The notes below the pieces were generated by a model, which did not search any database, had not been told where the DNA came from, and worked only from the letters and a program-made list of their open reading frames with translations. A DNA stretch of 64,000 nt. Source: Actinomycetospora lemnae (GTDB lineage Bacteria; Actinomycetota; Actinomycetes; Mycobacteriales; Pseudonocardiaceae). Every line of letters begins with the position of its first letter. Within the stretch, counting starts at the first letter, position 1. Positions 8,024 through 16,820 of the stretch are shown one piece after another. Location of the stretch: assembly GCF_028737315.1 (NCBI RefSeq), contig NZ_JAQZAO010000008.1, forward strand, positions 266,952 through 330,951, written 5' to 3'. The position numbers and the translations under genes are program-made.

Positions 8024-9033
8024 CGCAACCCCCTCCCGGTCAGGTCGATGAAGACGTCCTCGAGCGTCGGCTCGCCGAGCTCGACCTGCGACACGGTCGC
8101 GCCCGCGTCGGCCACCGCCCCGAGCACCGGGGCGAGCACCGCGCCCGCCTCGCCGTCGCAGCGCACGCGCAGGTGGGTGTCCGGGCGCTCGCCGGTGAGG
8201 TCCTCCACGCCCGCGATCCCGCGGACGGCGTCGATGCGGCCGCGCACGGACGCGACGTCGGCGCCGGTGAGCGTCAGGTCGATGGTGGCCTCGCCCGGCA
8301 GCGCCGCGACCAGCGCGGACGGGGTGTCGAGGGCGAGCAGCCGGCCGTGGTCGACGATGCCGACCCGGTCGGCGAGCTTGGCCGCCTCGTCCATGTCGTG
8401 GGTGGTGAGCACGACCGTCACGCCCGACGCGGCGAGCTCGGCGACCCGGTCGTGCACGAACAGGCGCGCCTGCGGGTCGAGCCCCGTGGACGGCTCGTCG
8501 AGGAAGAGCACCCGGGGGTCGTGCATGAGGCCCCGCGCGATGATCAGCCGCTGGGCCTGCCCGCCGGAGAGCTCGTCGGGGTTGGTGGTCGCCTTGTCCG
8601 CGAGGCCCATCCGCTCGAGCAGCTCGTCGGCGAGCGCGCGCCGCCGTGCCCGGGGCACCCCGTGGTACGCGGCGTGCCAGACGAGGTTGCCGCGGGCGTC
8701 GAGCGAGCGGTCGAGGTTGGGCCGCTGCGGCACGACGCCGAGCACCGCGCGGGCGGCCACCGGGTCGGCGGCGACGTCGATGCCCGCCACCGTCGCGCGC
8801 CCCGAGGTCTTGGTGACGCGCGTGGTGAGGACGCCGACCGTGGTGGTCTTGCCCGCGCCGTTGGGGCCGAGCAGCCCGAACACCTCGCCGCGGCGGACCG
8901 CGAAGCTCAGCCCGTCGACCGCCGGCGTGCTGCTGCGCCCGTAGCGCTTGACGAGATCGGCCACCTCGACCGCCGGCGCGGCCTCGTCGGCCTCGGCCCC
9001 GGTCGACGGCCGCGTGGTGGTCTGCGTGCTCAC
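8020..9033 (-). CDS. ABC transporter ATP-binding protein (DrrA-like)
   Basis: 337 residues. Walker A GPNGAGKTTT, signature LSGGQAQRL, Walker B RVLFLDEP with the D-loop STGLDPQ, and the H-loop His in LTTHDMDEA are all present. A C-terminal 90-residue domain ending in EPTLEDVFIDLTGRGLR is typical of the DrrA/daunorubicin-resistance group. I chose the GTG at 9033 because GGGGGAGGA lies 8 nt upstream; the 36 codons further upstream lack family similarity. Partner of the permease just downstream. Confidence 0.9.
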   Translation of the reverse strand: MSTQTTTRPSTGAEADEAAPAVEVADLVKRYGRSSTPAVDGLSFAVRRGEVFGLLGPNGAGKTTTVGVLTTRVTKTSGRATVAGIDVAADPVAARAVLGVVPQRPNLDRSLDARGNLVWHAAYHGVPRARRRALADELLERMGLADKATTNPDELSGGQAQRLIIARGLMHDPRVLFLDEPSTGLDPQARLFVHDRVAELAASGVTVVLTTHDMDEAAKLADRVGIVDHGRLLALDTPSALVAALPGEATIDLTLTGADVASVRGRIDAVRGIAGVEDLTGERPDTHLRVRCDGEAGAVLAPVLGAVADAGATVSQVELGEPTLEDVFIDLTGRGLR

Positions 9034-9155
9034 CGATGGTCCTCCCCCGCGCGCCGAACCGTTCGACGAGCGCCATCGCGACGCTACGCCGGGGGCCCGA
9101 CACCCCTCTTGTCGGTTTCGGTGCTCCGTGATCGCCGCCATGACCAGCAGCGTGG

Positions 9156-9177
9156 GACCTCGACGAAGCTCGAGGTC
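9156..9177. terminator. Hairpin at the 3' end of the benzoylformate decarboxylase-like gene
   Basis: Arms GACCTCGA/TCGAGGTC, 8 bp, around a 6-nt loop. It overlaps the stop codon of the thiamine-diphosphate enzyme gene that runs leftward. No U-tract follows, as is common in this GC range. Confidence 0.45.
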
Positions 9178-10792
9178 AAGCGCTCCCGGACGACGGCACC
9201 CGCACGTGCACCAGGCGCGGTCCCGGGCCCGCGAACCCGCGCCGTACGGCCGCCCGCAGCTCCTCGACGGTGCCGACGCTCTCGGCGGGCACGCCGTAGG
9301 CCTGTGCGAGGGCGAGGTGGTCGAGCTCGGGGAGGTCGAGGCCGGGCACCTTGGGCGTCTGCTCGCGCGCCGCGAACCACTTGAGGATCGCGTACTCCTG
9401 GTTGTCGAGCACCAGCACGGTCACCGGGACCTGCAGCGAGGCCGCCGTCGCCAGCGCCTGGACCGCGTACTGCAGCGACCCGTCACCGATCGCCGCGAGC
9501 ACGGGCCGCGCGGGCTCGGCGAGCCCCACCCCGACCGCGGCCGCGAGCCCGAAGCCGAGCCCACCCGAGGCGGTGAAGTACGAGCTGCCGGGCCGGCTGA
9601 TCGGCAGGCGCGCCTGCTGGGTCGCGCGGTGCGAGGGGGCCTCGCTGACCAGCACCCCGTCCTCCGGCCACTCCTGCGCGAGCGCGGTGAACACCTCGTC
9701 GGCGGTCAGGCGCCCCTCGCCGGCGGATCGGGGCGCGTCGAGCTCCGCCGGCTGCGGCGGGGCCGCACGGTCGGCCGGACCGTCGCCCACGCGCTCGAGC
9801 AGCGCGCGCAGCGTCAGCGTCGGGTCGGCGACGACGGCATCGCCCATCGGGGCCCGGGCGGCCTGGTCGTGGTCGGCGGTGACGTGCAGCAGCCGCGTCC
9901 CCGCGGGCAGGAACGGGCCCGGCACGTAGGGGTAGTAGCGGAACACCGCGGCGCCGACGACGAGCACCACGTCGAACGGCTCGAGGGCCTCGGCGACGGG
10001 GGCGATCGCCATCGGCAGGGCGCCCTGGAACAGGCGGTGGTCGGTGGGGAACCCGACGCGACCCTCCACGGGCGGGGCGAACACCGCGGCGTCGAGGCGC
10101 TCGGCGAGCGCGACGGCGTCGTGGAAGCCGCCGGTGGCGTCGACGTCACCGCCCACGACGAGCGCCGGCGCCCGCGCCCCGTCGAGGGCCTCGACGAGGA
10201 CGTCGAGACCGCTCGGGTCGGGCGCGGCGCGCTGGTGCACCCGGCGTCCGGCGACGAGGCCGGCGGGCTCGGTGGAGGGGTCGAGCTCGGCGTCCCAGTC
10301 GTCCATCGGGATCGACACGAACACCGGGCCCCACGGCGGGCTGGTGGCGACGTGGATCGCCCGCGCGAGGACGGCGGGGACGTCCTGCGGGCGGGCGGGC
10401 TCGAGGGAGAGCTTCACCGCCGGCCGCGGCAGGGTCGTCGCGTCCGGGTTGGTGAGCAGCGCCTCGAGATTGATCATGGGCCGGACCTGCTGGCCGGCGG
10501 TGACGACGAGCGGCGCGCCGTTGGCGGCCGCGTTGACCAGCGCTCCCACGGCGTTGCCGACGCCGGGCGCGGTGTGCAGGTTGACCAGTGCCGGACGACC
10601 GCTGGCCTGGGCCCAGCCGTCGGCCATGCCCACGACCGCGGCCTCCTGGAGGCCGAGCACGTAGCGGAAGTCGTCGGGGAGCTCGGCGAGCATGGGGAGC
10701 TCGGTGGACCCCGGGTTGCCGAACACGGTCGTCATGCCGTGGGCCCGGAACACCTCGAGCGAGGCCTCCCGGACGCTGGGTCCGCTCGCCAT
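9176..10792 (-). CDS. mdlC: Benzoylformate decarboxylase-like thiamine-diphosphate enzyme
   Basis: 538 residues. The N-terminal ThDP domain has the FGNPGSTELPML block and the catalytic Glu in GLQEAAVVGMADG. The C-terminal domain has the cofactor motif GDGSLQYAVQALATAA ending in LVLDN. This arrangement is that of benzoylformate decarboxylase, which converts benzoylformate to benzaldehyde and carbon dioxide in mandelate breakdown. No mandelate racemase or dehydrogenase is next to it, so the true 2-oxo-acid may differ. It is a single-gene unit. Confidence 0.82.
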   Translation of the reverse strand: MASGPSVREASLEVFRAHGMTTVFGNPGSTELPMLAELPDDFRYVLGLQEAAVVGMADGWAQASGRPALVNLHTAPGVGNAVGALVNAAANGAPLVVTAGQQVRPMINLEALLTNPDATTLPRPAVKLSLEPARPQDVPAVLARAIHVATSPPWGPVFVSIPMDDWDAELDPSTEPAGLVAGRRVHQRAAPDPSGLDVLVEALDGARAPALVVGGDVDATGGFHDAVALAERLDAAVFAPPVEGRVGFPTDHRLFQGALPMAIAPVAEALEPFDVVLVVGAAVFRYYPYVPGPFLPAGTRLLHVTADHDQAARAPMGDAVVADPTLTLRALLERVGDGPADRAAPPQPAELDAPRSAGEGRLTADEVFTALAQEWPEDGVLVSEAPSHRATQQARLPISRPGSSYFTASGGLGFGLAAAVGVGLAEPARPVLAAIGDGSLQYAVQALATAASLQVPVTVLVLDNQEYAILKWFAAREQTPKVPGLDLPELDHLALAQAYGVPAESVGTVEELRAAVRRGFAGPGPRLVHVRVPSSGSA

Positions 10793-10897
10793 CCGTGGGC
10801 TCTCCCGTCGGTCGTCCGGCGCGTCCGGACGTGGGAGTACCCCGGTTGCTGAGGGCCATCCCCGTGACGGTGTGGAGGACCGTCCCCGGGACGACCC

Positions 10898-11125
10898 TCA
10901 GCGGGGGCTGTGCAGCCGCGAGATGCGGATGTGCACGTCCGGCAGGCCGTCGCCGTCGAACTCGCGCCGCATCTCCTCCGCGCGCAGGGTCGCCTCGACG
11001 CCCTCGTACGGACCGTGCGCGTCGAGCTCGCCGGTCTCCGGGTCGAAGATCAGGACGACGTAGCCGTCGCACTCGTCCAGGTCCGCCGCCGCGGCGAGCA
11101 GGGCCGCGGATCGATCGTTCAGCAT
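10898..11125 (-). CDS. Small acidic protein, unknown function
   Basis: 75 residues beginning MLNDRSAALLAAAADLDECD and including YVVLIFDPETGELDAHGPY and a C-terminal DVHIRISRLHSPR. I chose this ATG because GGAGGTG ends 7 nt before it; an alternative ATG eight codons upstream has a poorer site. The repeated beta-strand/loop pattern suggests a compact soluble domain. I do not recognise a family. Divergent from the epoxide hydrolase gene. Confidence 0.6.
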   Translation of the reverse strand: MLNDRSAALLAAAADLDECDGYVVLIFDPETGELDAHGPYEGVEATLRAEEMRREFDGDGLPDVHIRISRLHSPR

Positions 11126-11303
11126 GCTGATCACCTCCACCTCGTGCATCGCCACCATGAGGCCCCGCGTGACACCTCGGCACGAAGTTGGCTCGTTCGG
11201 GTCATGAACTCCAGCCGTCGGCGTGTCGCACCGGTGCGCGGCCATCGCCGGATCGGACGCGTCGCCCGGCGGCCGTCCGGCGGCGTGGATACGGTGATCT
11301 CTC

Positions 11304-12479
11304 GTGGCCGCTGACGCTCCCGTGCCCGCCGGCGATCCGGCCGTCGAGGTCGTGCCGTTCGTGCTCGACGTGCCCGAGGAGCAGCTCGCTGACCTGCGGG
11401 AACGACTGCGGCGCGTCCGCCTGCCCGAGCCCGCGACCGATCCGTCGCAGGGCATTGGCCTCGACGCGGTCGGCGAGCTCTGCCGGGCCTGGCTCGAGGA
11501 GCACGACTGGCGCCGCGTCGAGGACGAGCTCAACCGTCGTGGTCAGTTCCGCACCGCGATCGATGGTCTCGGCGTGCACTTCCTGCACGTTCGGTCACCG
11601 CGTCGTGACGCTCGGCCACTGATCGTCACCCACGGGTGGCCCGGCTCGGTGGTCGAGGTCCTCGACGTCCTGGACGCCCTCGTCGACCCCGGCGACGGTC
11701 CCGACGGTCAGCCCCTGCCCGCCTTCCACGTCGTCGCGCCGTCCCTGCCCGGCTTCGGGTTCAGCGACAAGCCGACGGGTCGGGGATGGGGCGTGGAGCG
11801 CATCGCGGACGCCTGGGCCGGGCTGATGAGCCGGCTGGGCTACGACCGCTTCCTCGCGCAGGGCGGCGACTGGGGCGCGATGGTCACGACCGCGCTCGCC
11901 GTCCGGCACCCCGACCGCGTCGCGATGATGCACACGACGATGCCGATGGTCCGCCGCCCGGAGGGGTTCGACGACGCGTCGATGTCGGAGCTGTCGGACA
12001 CCGAACGGCGCTGGCTCGCCGGGACCGAGGAGTTCCGCCGGGTCGGCTCGGGCTACTCGGCCCAGCAGCGGACCCGCCCGCAGACGCTGGGCTACGGCCT
12101 CGTCGACTCCCCCGCGGGCCAGCTCGCGTGGATCGCCGAGAAGTTCGTCGCCTGGACCGACGGCGACGGCTTCGGCGGCGTGCCCCGCGACCGGGTGCTC
12201 GACAACGCGGCGATCTACTGGCTCACCGCGTCCGGGGCCTCCTCGGCGCGGCTGTACTGGGAGAGCTTCGGGGGCACCGACGTCGACTCGCCGGTGACCG
12301 TCCCGAGCGCGGTCTCGATCTTCCCGGCGGAGATGGCCAAGCCGCCGCGGGCGTGGGTGGAGGCGCGCTTCCGCGACCTGCGCCACTGGAACGTCCTGCC
12401 CACCGGCGGGCACTTCGCCTCCCTCGAGGTCCCGGGCGACTTCGTCGACGAGCTGCGGACGGCGTTCGCGCGCGCCTGA
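11304..12479 (+). CDS. Epoxide hydrolase (EHN-type, microsomal-like)
   Basis: 391 residues. The N-terminal EHN cap segment (FVLDVPEEQLADLRERLRRV) precedes an alpha/beta-hydrolase core. The oxyanion motif HGWPGS is at residues 110-115, the nucleophile Asp189 lies in QGGDWGA, and the catalytic His is in the C-terminal GGHFASLE. Such enzymes open epoxides to diols by a covalent Asp-ester. GTG start. No linked pathway genes; the MDR oxidoreductase is convergent just downstream. Confidence 0.87.
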   Translation: MAADAPVPAGDPAVEVVPFVLDVPEEQLADLRERLRRVRLPEPATDPSQGIGLDAVGELCRAWLEEHDWRRVEDELNRRGQFRTAIDGLGVHFLHVRSPRRDARPLIVTHGWPGSVVEVLDVLDALVDPGDGPDGQPLPAFHVVAPSLPGFGFSDKPTGRGWGVERIADAWAGLMSRLGYDRFLAQGGDWGAMVTTALAVRHPDRVAMMHTTMPMVRRPEGFDDASMSELSDTERRWLAGTEEFRRVGSGYSAQQRTRPQTLGYGLVDSPAGQLAWIAEKFVAWTDGDGFGGVPRDRVLDNAAIYWLTASGASSARLYWESFGGTDVDSPVTVPSAVSIFPAEMAKPPRAWVEARFRDLRHWNVLPTGGHFASLEVPGDFVDELRTAFARA

Positions 12480-12483
12480 GATC

Positions 12484-12506
12484 GCAGCGAACGGGTATCT
12501 CGCTGC
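12484..12506. terminator. Small GCAGCGA/TCGCTGC hairpin between convergent genes
   Basis: Seven-base arms GCAGCGA and TCGCTGC enclose ACGGGTATC. It lies 5 nt after the epoxide hydrolase stop and before the MDR oxidoreductase stop. The GTATC loop echoes the centre of the 40-nt hairpins, and the GCAGCGAAC word recurs in other intergenic hairpins of this window. Confidence 0.5.
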
Positions 12507-12532
12507 TTCTACGCGCGCGAGGTCCCCGTTGA

Positions 12533-13594
12533 TCACGGGCGCACGACGATCTTCCCGACGCGCTCGGCCGCCGCGAACTCCTCCTGGGCGGTGTGGATCG
12601 CCGCCAGCGGGTGGGTCGCGCTGACGAGCGGGCGGACCCGGCCGGCGCGGGCGTCGGCGACGAGCTCGTCGAAGTGCGCCGGCGTGTGCATCGACGAGCC
12701 GACGAGGCTGACGTTGTGCAGGTAGAGCCGGCGCAGGTCGAGGTCGACGCGCGCGCCGGCGATGGCGCCCGCCACGACCCAGCGCCCGCCGTCGCGCACG
12801 TGCTCGAGCAGAGCCGGCAGCAGCGCCCCGCCGACGACGTCGACGACGGCGTCGAGCGGACCGCCCGCGGCCTCCCGCACGGCCGCCGCGACGACGGACG
12901 CGTCGGGGCCCCGGTGCACGACGGCCGCCGCACCGGCCTCGCGCACGGCCTGCTCCTTGGCCGGCGCGGTCAGCGCCACGACCCGCGCGCCCCGGGCCGT
13001 CGCGAGCTGCACCGCCGCCAGGCCCACGCCGCCCGAGGCGCCCGTGACGAACACCGTCTCGCCCTCACCGATCCCGCCGCGCGCGAGCATCCCGGCCGCC
13101 GTCCCGTACGCGACCGGCAGAGCCGCGAGCTCCTCGTCGGACAGCGGGGAGTCGGTGACGTCGTGCGCGCGCCCGTCGGCGACCAGGGCGTACTGCGCGA
13201 ACCCCCCGTCGGCCTCGCTGCCGAGCAGGCCGACCGGGCTCGCGTCGGGCCCCGGGCCGTCGTAGAACGCGGGGTCGACGAGCACCCGCCGGCCGACCCG
13301 GGCGGGGTCGACGCCGTCGCCGACGGCCACGACCTCGCCGGCGATGTCGCCGCCCTGGATGCGGGGGAAGTCGACCGGCCCGCGCCACCCGGCGAGGGCA
13401 TCGGGGTCGCCGGGCAGGCCGTACGCGCCCCGGCGGGTCCAGATGTCGGTGTTGTTGAGCGCCGCCGCGCCCACGCGCACGAGCACCTCGCTCGCGCCGG
13501 GCCGGGGCACGGGAACTGCGCGGACCTCCAGCACCTCCGGTCCCCCGAAGCCCGTGAGCACCGCGGCCTGCATCGTCTCGGGCACCGCCGTCAT
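12533..13594 (-). CDS. Medium-chain (MDR) alcohol dehydrogenase / quinone oxidoreductase
   Basis: 353 residues. GroES-like N-terminal half (residues 10-150) and Rossmann half with the nucleotide motif VTGASGGVGLAAVQLA near residue 165. The structural-zinc Cys cluster of classical ADHs is absent, so it is closer to zeta-crystallin/quinone reductases. GAGGAGGGG lies in front of the chosen ATG. Divergent from a TetR gene with only 68 nt between starts and two operator-like sites, so the TetR protein probably represses both. Confidence 0.83.
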   Translation of the reverse strand: MTAVPETMQAAVLTGFGGPEVLEVRAVPVPRPGASEVLVRVGAAALNNTDIWTRRGAYGLPGDPDALAGWRGPVDFPRIQGGDIAGEVVAVGDGVDPARVGRRVLVDPAFYDGPGPDASPVGLLGSEADGGFAQYALVADGRAHDVTDSPLSDEELAALPVAYGTAAGMLARGGIGEGETVFVTGASGGVGLAAVQLATARGARVVALTAPAKEQAVREAGAAAVVHRGPDASVVAAAVREAAGGPLDAVVDVVGGALLPALLEHVRDGGRWVVAGAIAGARVDLDLRRLYLHNVSLVGSSMHTPAHFDELVADARAGRVRPLVSATHPLAAIHTAQEEFAAAERVGKIVVRP

Positions 13595-13610
13595 GACCCC
13601 TCCTCGACTA

Positions 13611-13651
13611 CACTGATCTGTGAACCGCCCCCCACGGTACACAGATCTGTG
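13611..13651. promoter_or_regulatory. Paired palindromic operator between MDR and TetR genes
   Basis: CACAGATCTGTG (13640-13651) is a perfect 12-bp palindrome, and CACTGATCTGTG (13611-13622) differs by one base. Centres are 29 bp apart, close to three helical turns. Their position between two divergent starts fits binding by the adjacent TetR dimer. Confidence 0.7.
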
Positions 13652-13662
13652 AGTGCATCCCC

Positions 13663-14229
13663 ATGACGACGACGCTGACGCCCGGTGCCCGGCGCATCCT
13701 CGAGGTCGCCTCCGAGCTCTTCTACGCGCGCGGCATCCACGCGGTCGGCGTGGACACGATCGCGGCCGAGTCGGGGGTCACCAAGCGCACGCTCTACGAC
13801 CGGTTCGGGTCGAAGGACGAGCTCGTCGCCGCCTACCTGCGGGCCCGTGACGAGCGGTGGCGGGAACGGGTGACCGCCGCGGTCGAGGCCGAGACCGATC
13901 CGGTGCGCCGGGCCCTGGCGCCGTTCGCGGTGCTCGAGTCGTGGATGGTCGACGCGGAGCGCGGCTGCGCGTTCGTCAACGCCTACGCCGAGCTGGACCG
14001 CGCCGACCATCCCGGCCGCGCCGTCATCGACGACGAGAAGCGCTGGCTGCGGGAGCTGTTCGCGACCGAGCTGGCCCGGGCGGGCCTGACCGACCCCGAC
14101 CTCGCGCTGCAGCTGCTCGTCCTGCACGAGGGCGCGATGGTCGCCTACGCCGCGGCGGCGACGCCGGACGCGCCGCGGGTGGCGACGGCGGCGGCGCGGG
14201 CGCTCGTGGAGTCCGCAGCGCGCTCGTGA
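13663..14229 (+). CDS. TetR family transcriptional regulator
   Basis: 188 residues. The N-terminal HTH is typical: ARRILEVASELFYARGIHAV, then SGVTKRTLYDRFGSKDELV. The C-terminal ligand domain has no recognisable specificity. It is the likely repressor of the divergent MDR oxidoreductase and itself, through the CACAGATCTGTG sites. Its stop codon TGA falls inside the left clamp (GTGAGC) of the third 40-nt hairpin. Confidence 0.88.
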   Translation: MTTTLTPGARRILEVASELFYARGIHAVGVDTIAAESGVTKRTLYDRFGSKDELVAAYLRARDERWRERVTAAVEAETDPVRRALAPFAVLESWMVDAERGCAFVNAYAELDRADHPGRAVIDDEKRWLRELFATELARAGLTDPDLALQLLVLHEGAMVAYAAAATPDAPRVATAAARALVESAARS

Positions 14230-14265
14230 GCAGTGGGCACGGCTATCGCCGTGCCCACTGCTCAC
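14226..14265. terminator. 40-nt hairpin of the 18-4-18 family (copy 3), supplies stops of both convergent genes
   Basis: A perfect 18-bp stem (GTGAGCAGTGGGCACGGC and its mirror) around TATC. The left clamp GTGAGC contains the TetR stop TGA, and the right clamp GCTCAC contains the TGA of the leftward DinB gene. It is therefore both a terminator and the literal end of both reading frames. Confidence 0.85.
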
Positions 14266-15617
14266 ATGGGCGGAGGCACCCGGTCGAGCGCCGCGACCGG
14301 GTCGGCACGGGTGAGGGCCGGGTCGGCGGCGCGGAAGGTGCGGGCGCGGCCGGGGCCGGTCGCGGCGGTCTCGAAGCGGACGGTGACGCGACCGTGCCCG
14401 GCGCCCTGCACCCAGCCGTGGCCGTGCTCGGGGTGGGCGACGTCGTCGCCGGTGCGCCACTCGCGCCCCGGCTCGGGCTCCTCGGGCGCCTCCACCGGCG
14501 CGGGGTCCGGCGCGTGGTCCGGCGCGGGGTCCGGCGCCGGCGACGGGGACCGTGCGGGCGTCCCCGGGAAGAGCGCCTCCTGCACGGCCGTCGTGAGCCC
14601 GGAGAACGAGACGCCGACGAGCCGCACGCCGGCGTCGGGCAGGGCGGCGACGGCGAGGCGCTGGGCGGTGTCGGTGAGGGTCGCGAGGTCGGTGGTGGCG
14701 TCGGCGTGGGTCTCGGCGCGGCTGGTCGTCCCGAACGACGCGCTGCGGATCTTCACGCTGACGGTGCGGGCGGCCCGGTGCGAGGCGACGAGCCGCCGGT
14801 GCGCGCCCTCGGCCAGCTCGGCGACGGCCGCCCGCACCGCGCCGAGGTCCGAGAGGTCGGCGTCGAACGTCGTCTCCGCGCTGACCTGCTTCGCCTCGCC
14901 CCGCTCGACCAGCGGCCGGTCGTCCAGCCCGCGCGCGAGCCGGTGCAGCCCGGTGCCGACGGCGCTGCCGAGCAGGGCGGTGACGTCGGCGAGGTCCATC
15001 GCGGCGAGCGCGGCCACGGTCTCGACGCCGCTGCGGTGCAGCGTGGCCTCGGCGACCGGGCCGATCCCCCAGAGCGCACGCACCGGCAGCGGGTCGAGCA
15101 GCGCCCGCTCCCCGCCCTGGGCGACGACGTGGACGCCGTCCGGCTTCGCCAGCCCTGACGCGATCTTGGCGACCTGCTTGCCCGAGCCCGCGCCGACCGA
15201 GACCGCCAGCCCCGTGACCTCGCGGACCTCCGCCCGCAGGCGCTCGGCGAAGGCGCGCACGTCGTCGGCGTCCGCGTCGGCGAGCGCCTCAGGCTCGGCG
15301 AAGGTCTCGTCGTAGGCGATCTGCTCGAGCACCGGCGCCCACGCCCGCACGACACCGAAGAACCGCTCGGAGAGCACCCGGTAGAGCGCGGTGCGCGGGG
15401 GCAGGGCGGTGGCGTGCGGGCAGAGCCGGCGCGCCTGGCCCATCGGCATCGCCGACCGCGCCCCGCACGCCTTCGCCTCGCCGCTCGCGCCGGCGACGAT
15501 GCCGCGCGGCCCGAGCCCGCCGACGAGCACCGGGCGCCCGCGCAGCGTCGGACGGGTCAGCTGCTCGGCCGACGCGAAGAACGAGTCGAGGTCGAGGTGC
15601 AGGACCCAGCGGGGCAC
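14262..15617 (-). CDS. dinB: DNA polymerase IV (Y-family, DinB)
   Basis: 451 residues. The first catalytic block HLDLDSFFASAEQL and the second block YDETFAE hold the metal-binding Asp and Asp-Glu residues; the usual Ser two residues before DE is an Ala-Tyr here. Thumb and little-finger domains follow to about residue 350. A Pro/Asp/Ala-rich linker then leads to an 80-residue GREWRTGDDVAHPEHGHGWV tail found in actinobacterial DinB proteins. It copies damaged templates. It lacks a beta-clamp motif I can confidently identify. Confidence 0.86.
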   Translation of the reverse strand: MPRWVLHLDLDSFFASAEQLTRPTLRGRPVLVGGLGPRGIVAGASGEAKACGARSAMPMGQARRLCPHATALPPRTALYRVLSERFFGVVRAWAPVLEQIAYDETFAEPEALADADADDVRAFAERLRAEVREVTGLAVSVGAGSGKQVAKIASGLAKPDGVHVVAQGGERALLDPLPVRALWGIGPVAEATLHRSGVETVAALAAMDLADVTALLGSAVGTGLHRLARGLDDRPLVERGEAKQVSAETTFDADLSDLGAVRAAVAELAEGAHRRLVASHRAARTVSVKIRSASFGTTSRAETHADATTDLATLTDTAQRLAVAALPDAGVRLVGVSFSGLTTAVQEALFPGTPARSPSPAPDPAPDHAPDPAPVEAPEEPEPGREWRTGDDVAHPEHGHGWVQGAGHGRVTVRFETAATGPGRARTFRAADPALTRADPVAALDRVPPPM

Positions 15618-15621
15618 GTGC

Positions 15622-16089
15622 TCAGCATGCCCCGAGGGCCCACAGCTCGTCCGGGTGCTCGAGCACGACGCGCGCGCCGGCCGCGCGCAGCGCGTCGGGC
15701 CGCGAGCCGCCCCAGGCCACGCCGACCGGGACGAGGTCGTGGGCGCGCGCGGCCGCGAGGTCGACCGGGCTGTCGCCGAGCATCGGCGTGCCGGGCTCGG
15801 CCGCGGCGATGCCCAGGCCGAGCAGGGCCTCGCCCACCACCGCGGTCTTGCCCGCGTCGACGCCGTCGAGCCCGCGCCCGGCGACGCTGTCGACGCACCC
15901 GAGCAGGCCCAGCTCGTCGAGCACCCGGCGCGCCACCGGCGTCGAGGCCGACGTCGCCACCGCCAGCGGCACCCCGCGCGCGTGCAGGGCCTCGACCAGA
16001 GCGACCACCCCGGGGGCGGCCCGGGTGGTGCCGGGGACGGTGAGCGTGCCGTCGAGGTCGAGCACGACGGCGGGGAACGGGGGCGCCAC
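15622..16089 (-). CDS. HAD-like phosphatase
   Basis: 155 residues. Motif I LDLDGTLTV (both Asp present), motif II Ser/Thr region VATSAS, and motif IV GDSPVDLAAARA are in order. The protein is shorter than beta-phosphoglucomutase-type members because the cap is small. The GTG start at 16089 is followed directly by the motif I strand. It lies 4 nt upstream of nothing else on its strand; the next rightward neighbour on the same strand is the phosphatidyltransferase. Substrate unknown. Confidence 0.75.
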   Translation of the reverse strand: MAPPFPAVVLDLDGTLTVPGTTRAAPGVVALVEALHARGVPLAVATSASTPVARRVLDELGLLGCVDSVAGRGLDGVDAGKTAVVGEALLGLGIAAAEPGTPMLGDSPVDLAAARAHDLVPVGVAWGGSRPDALRAAGARVVLEHPDELWALGAC

Positions 16090-16106
16090 GGTCCTGGAGT
16101 CTGGCG

Positions 16107-16820
16107 TCAGTGCACCGGACGTGCGCCGGCCGCCCGCCACAGCCACACCACCGACACCCCGAACGACCACACCAGCGCGACCAGGGCCACCGCGACCAGC
16201 GCGAGCTCGACGCCCACCGGCAGCACCCCGGCCGCCGCGACGATGAGCGCCACGCCCTGCAGCGCCGCCACCACCTTCGCCGACCGCCGCACGGGCAGCT
16301 GGCCCCGCAGCCACGGCAGGACCCGCGCGGCCGCGACGAACGCGTAGCGCAGCAGGGCCACCGCCAGCACCCACGGCGCCCCGGTGACCAGCGCGACGTG
16401 CACGGCCAGCACCAGCAGCAGGAGCGCGTCGGTCTCCACGTCGAGCCGGGCGCCGAGCGCCGACGCGGTCCCGGTGCGCCGGGCGACGGGGCCGTCGACC
16501 CCGTCGAGGGCGAGCGCGACGACGGTCAGCGTGACCAGCGCGGCGGACGCGGTGTCGCGACCGACGAGCGCGACCGCGGCGACCACGAGCGCGCCGCGCG
16601 CGAGCGTCACGCTCCCGGCCGGGCCCAGCGTCGGGACCCCCGCCCGGGCCGCGGCCCGGACCACCAGCACGACGGCGACGACGGCCACCAGCACCGCGAC
16701 CCCGAGGCCCACGACGCCGACCCCGACGACGGCCGCGAGCAGCGCGAGCACCCCGGCCAGCAGGCCCCCCGACGCCAGCAGCTGGACGGCCACGGGCGTG
16801 GCGAGGGAGCGGCGGGTCAC
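16107..16820 (-). CDS. CDP-alcohol phosphatidyltransferase family membrane protein
   Basis: 237 residues, mostly hydrophobic, with about six to eight spans. The family signature D-x2-DG-x2-AR-x8-G-x3-D-x3-D is complete, running from DGVDGPVARR to LDVETD. These enzymes transfer an alcohol onto CDP-diacylglycerol (or the reverse) to make phospholipid head groups. The GTG start overlaps the stop of the upstream FkbM methyltransferase by 4 nt, so the two form an operon, and the HAD phosphatase follows 18 nt after this gene. That trio could make and process a phospholipid. Confidence 0.82.
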   Translation of the reverse strand: MTRRSLATPVAVQLLASGGLLAGVLALLAAVVGVGVVGLGVAVLVAVVAVVLVVRAAARAGVPTLGPAGSVTLARGALVVAAVALVGRDTASAALVTLTVVALALDGVDGPVARRTGTASALGARLDVETDALLLLVLAVHVALVTGAPWVLAVALLRYAFVAAARVLPWLRGQLPVRRSAKVVAALQGVALIVAAAGVLPVGVELALVAVALVALVWSFGVSVVWLWRAAGARPVH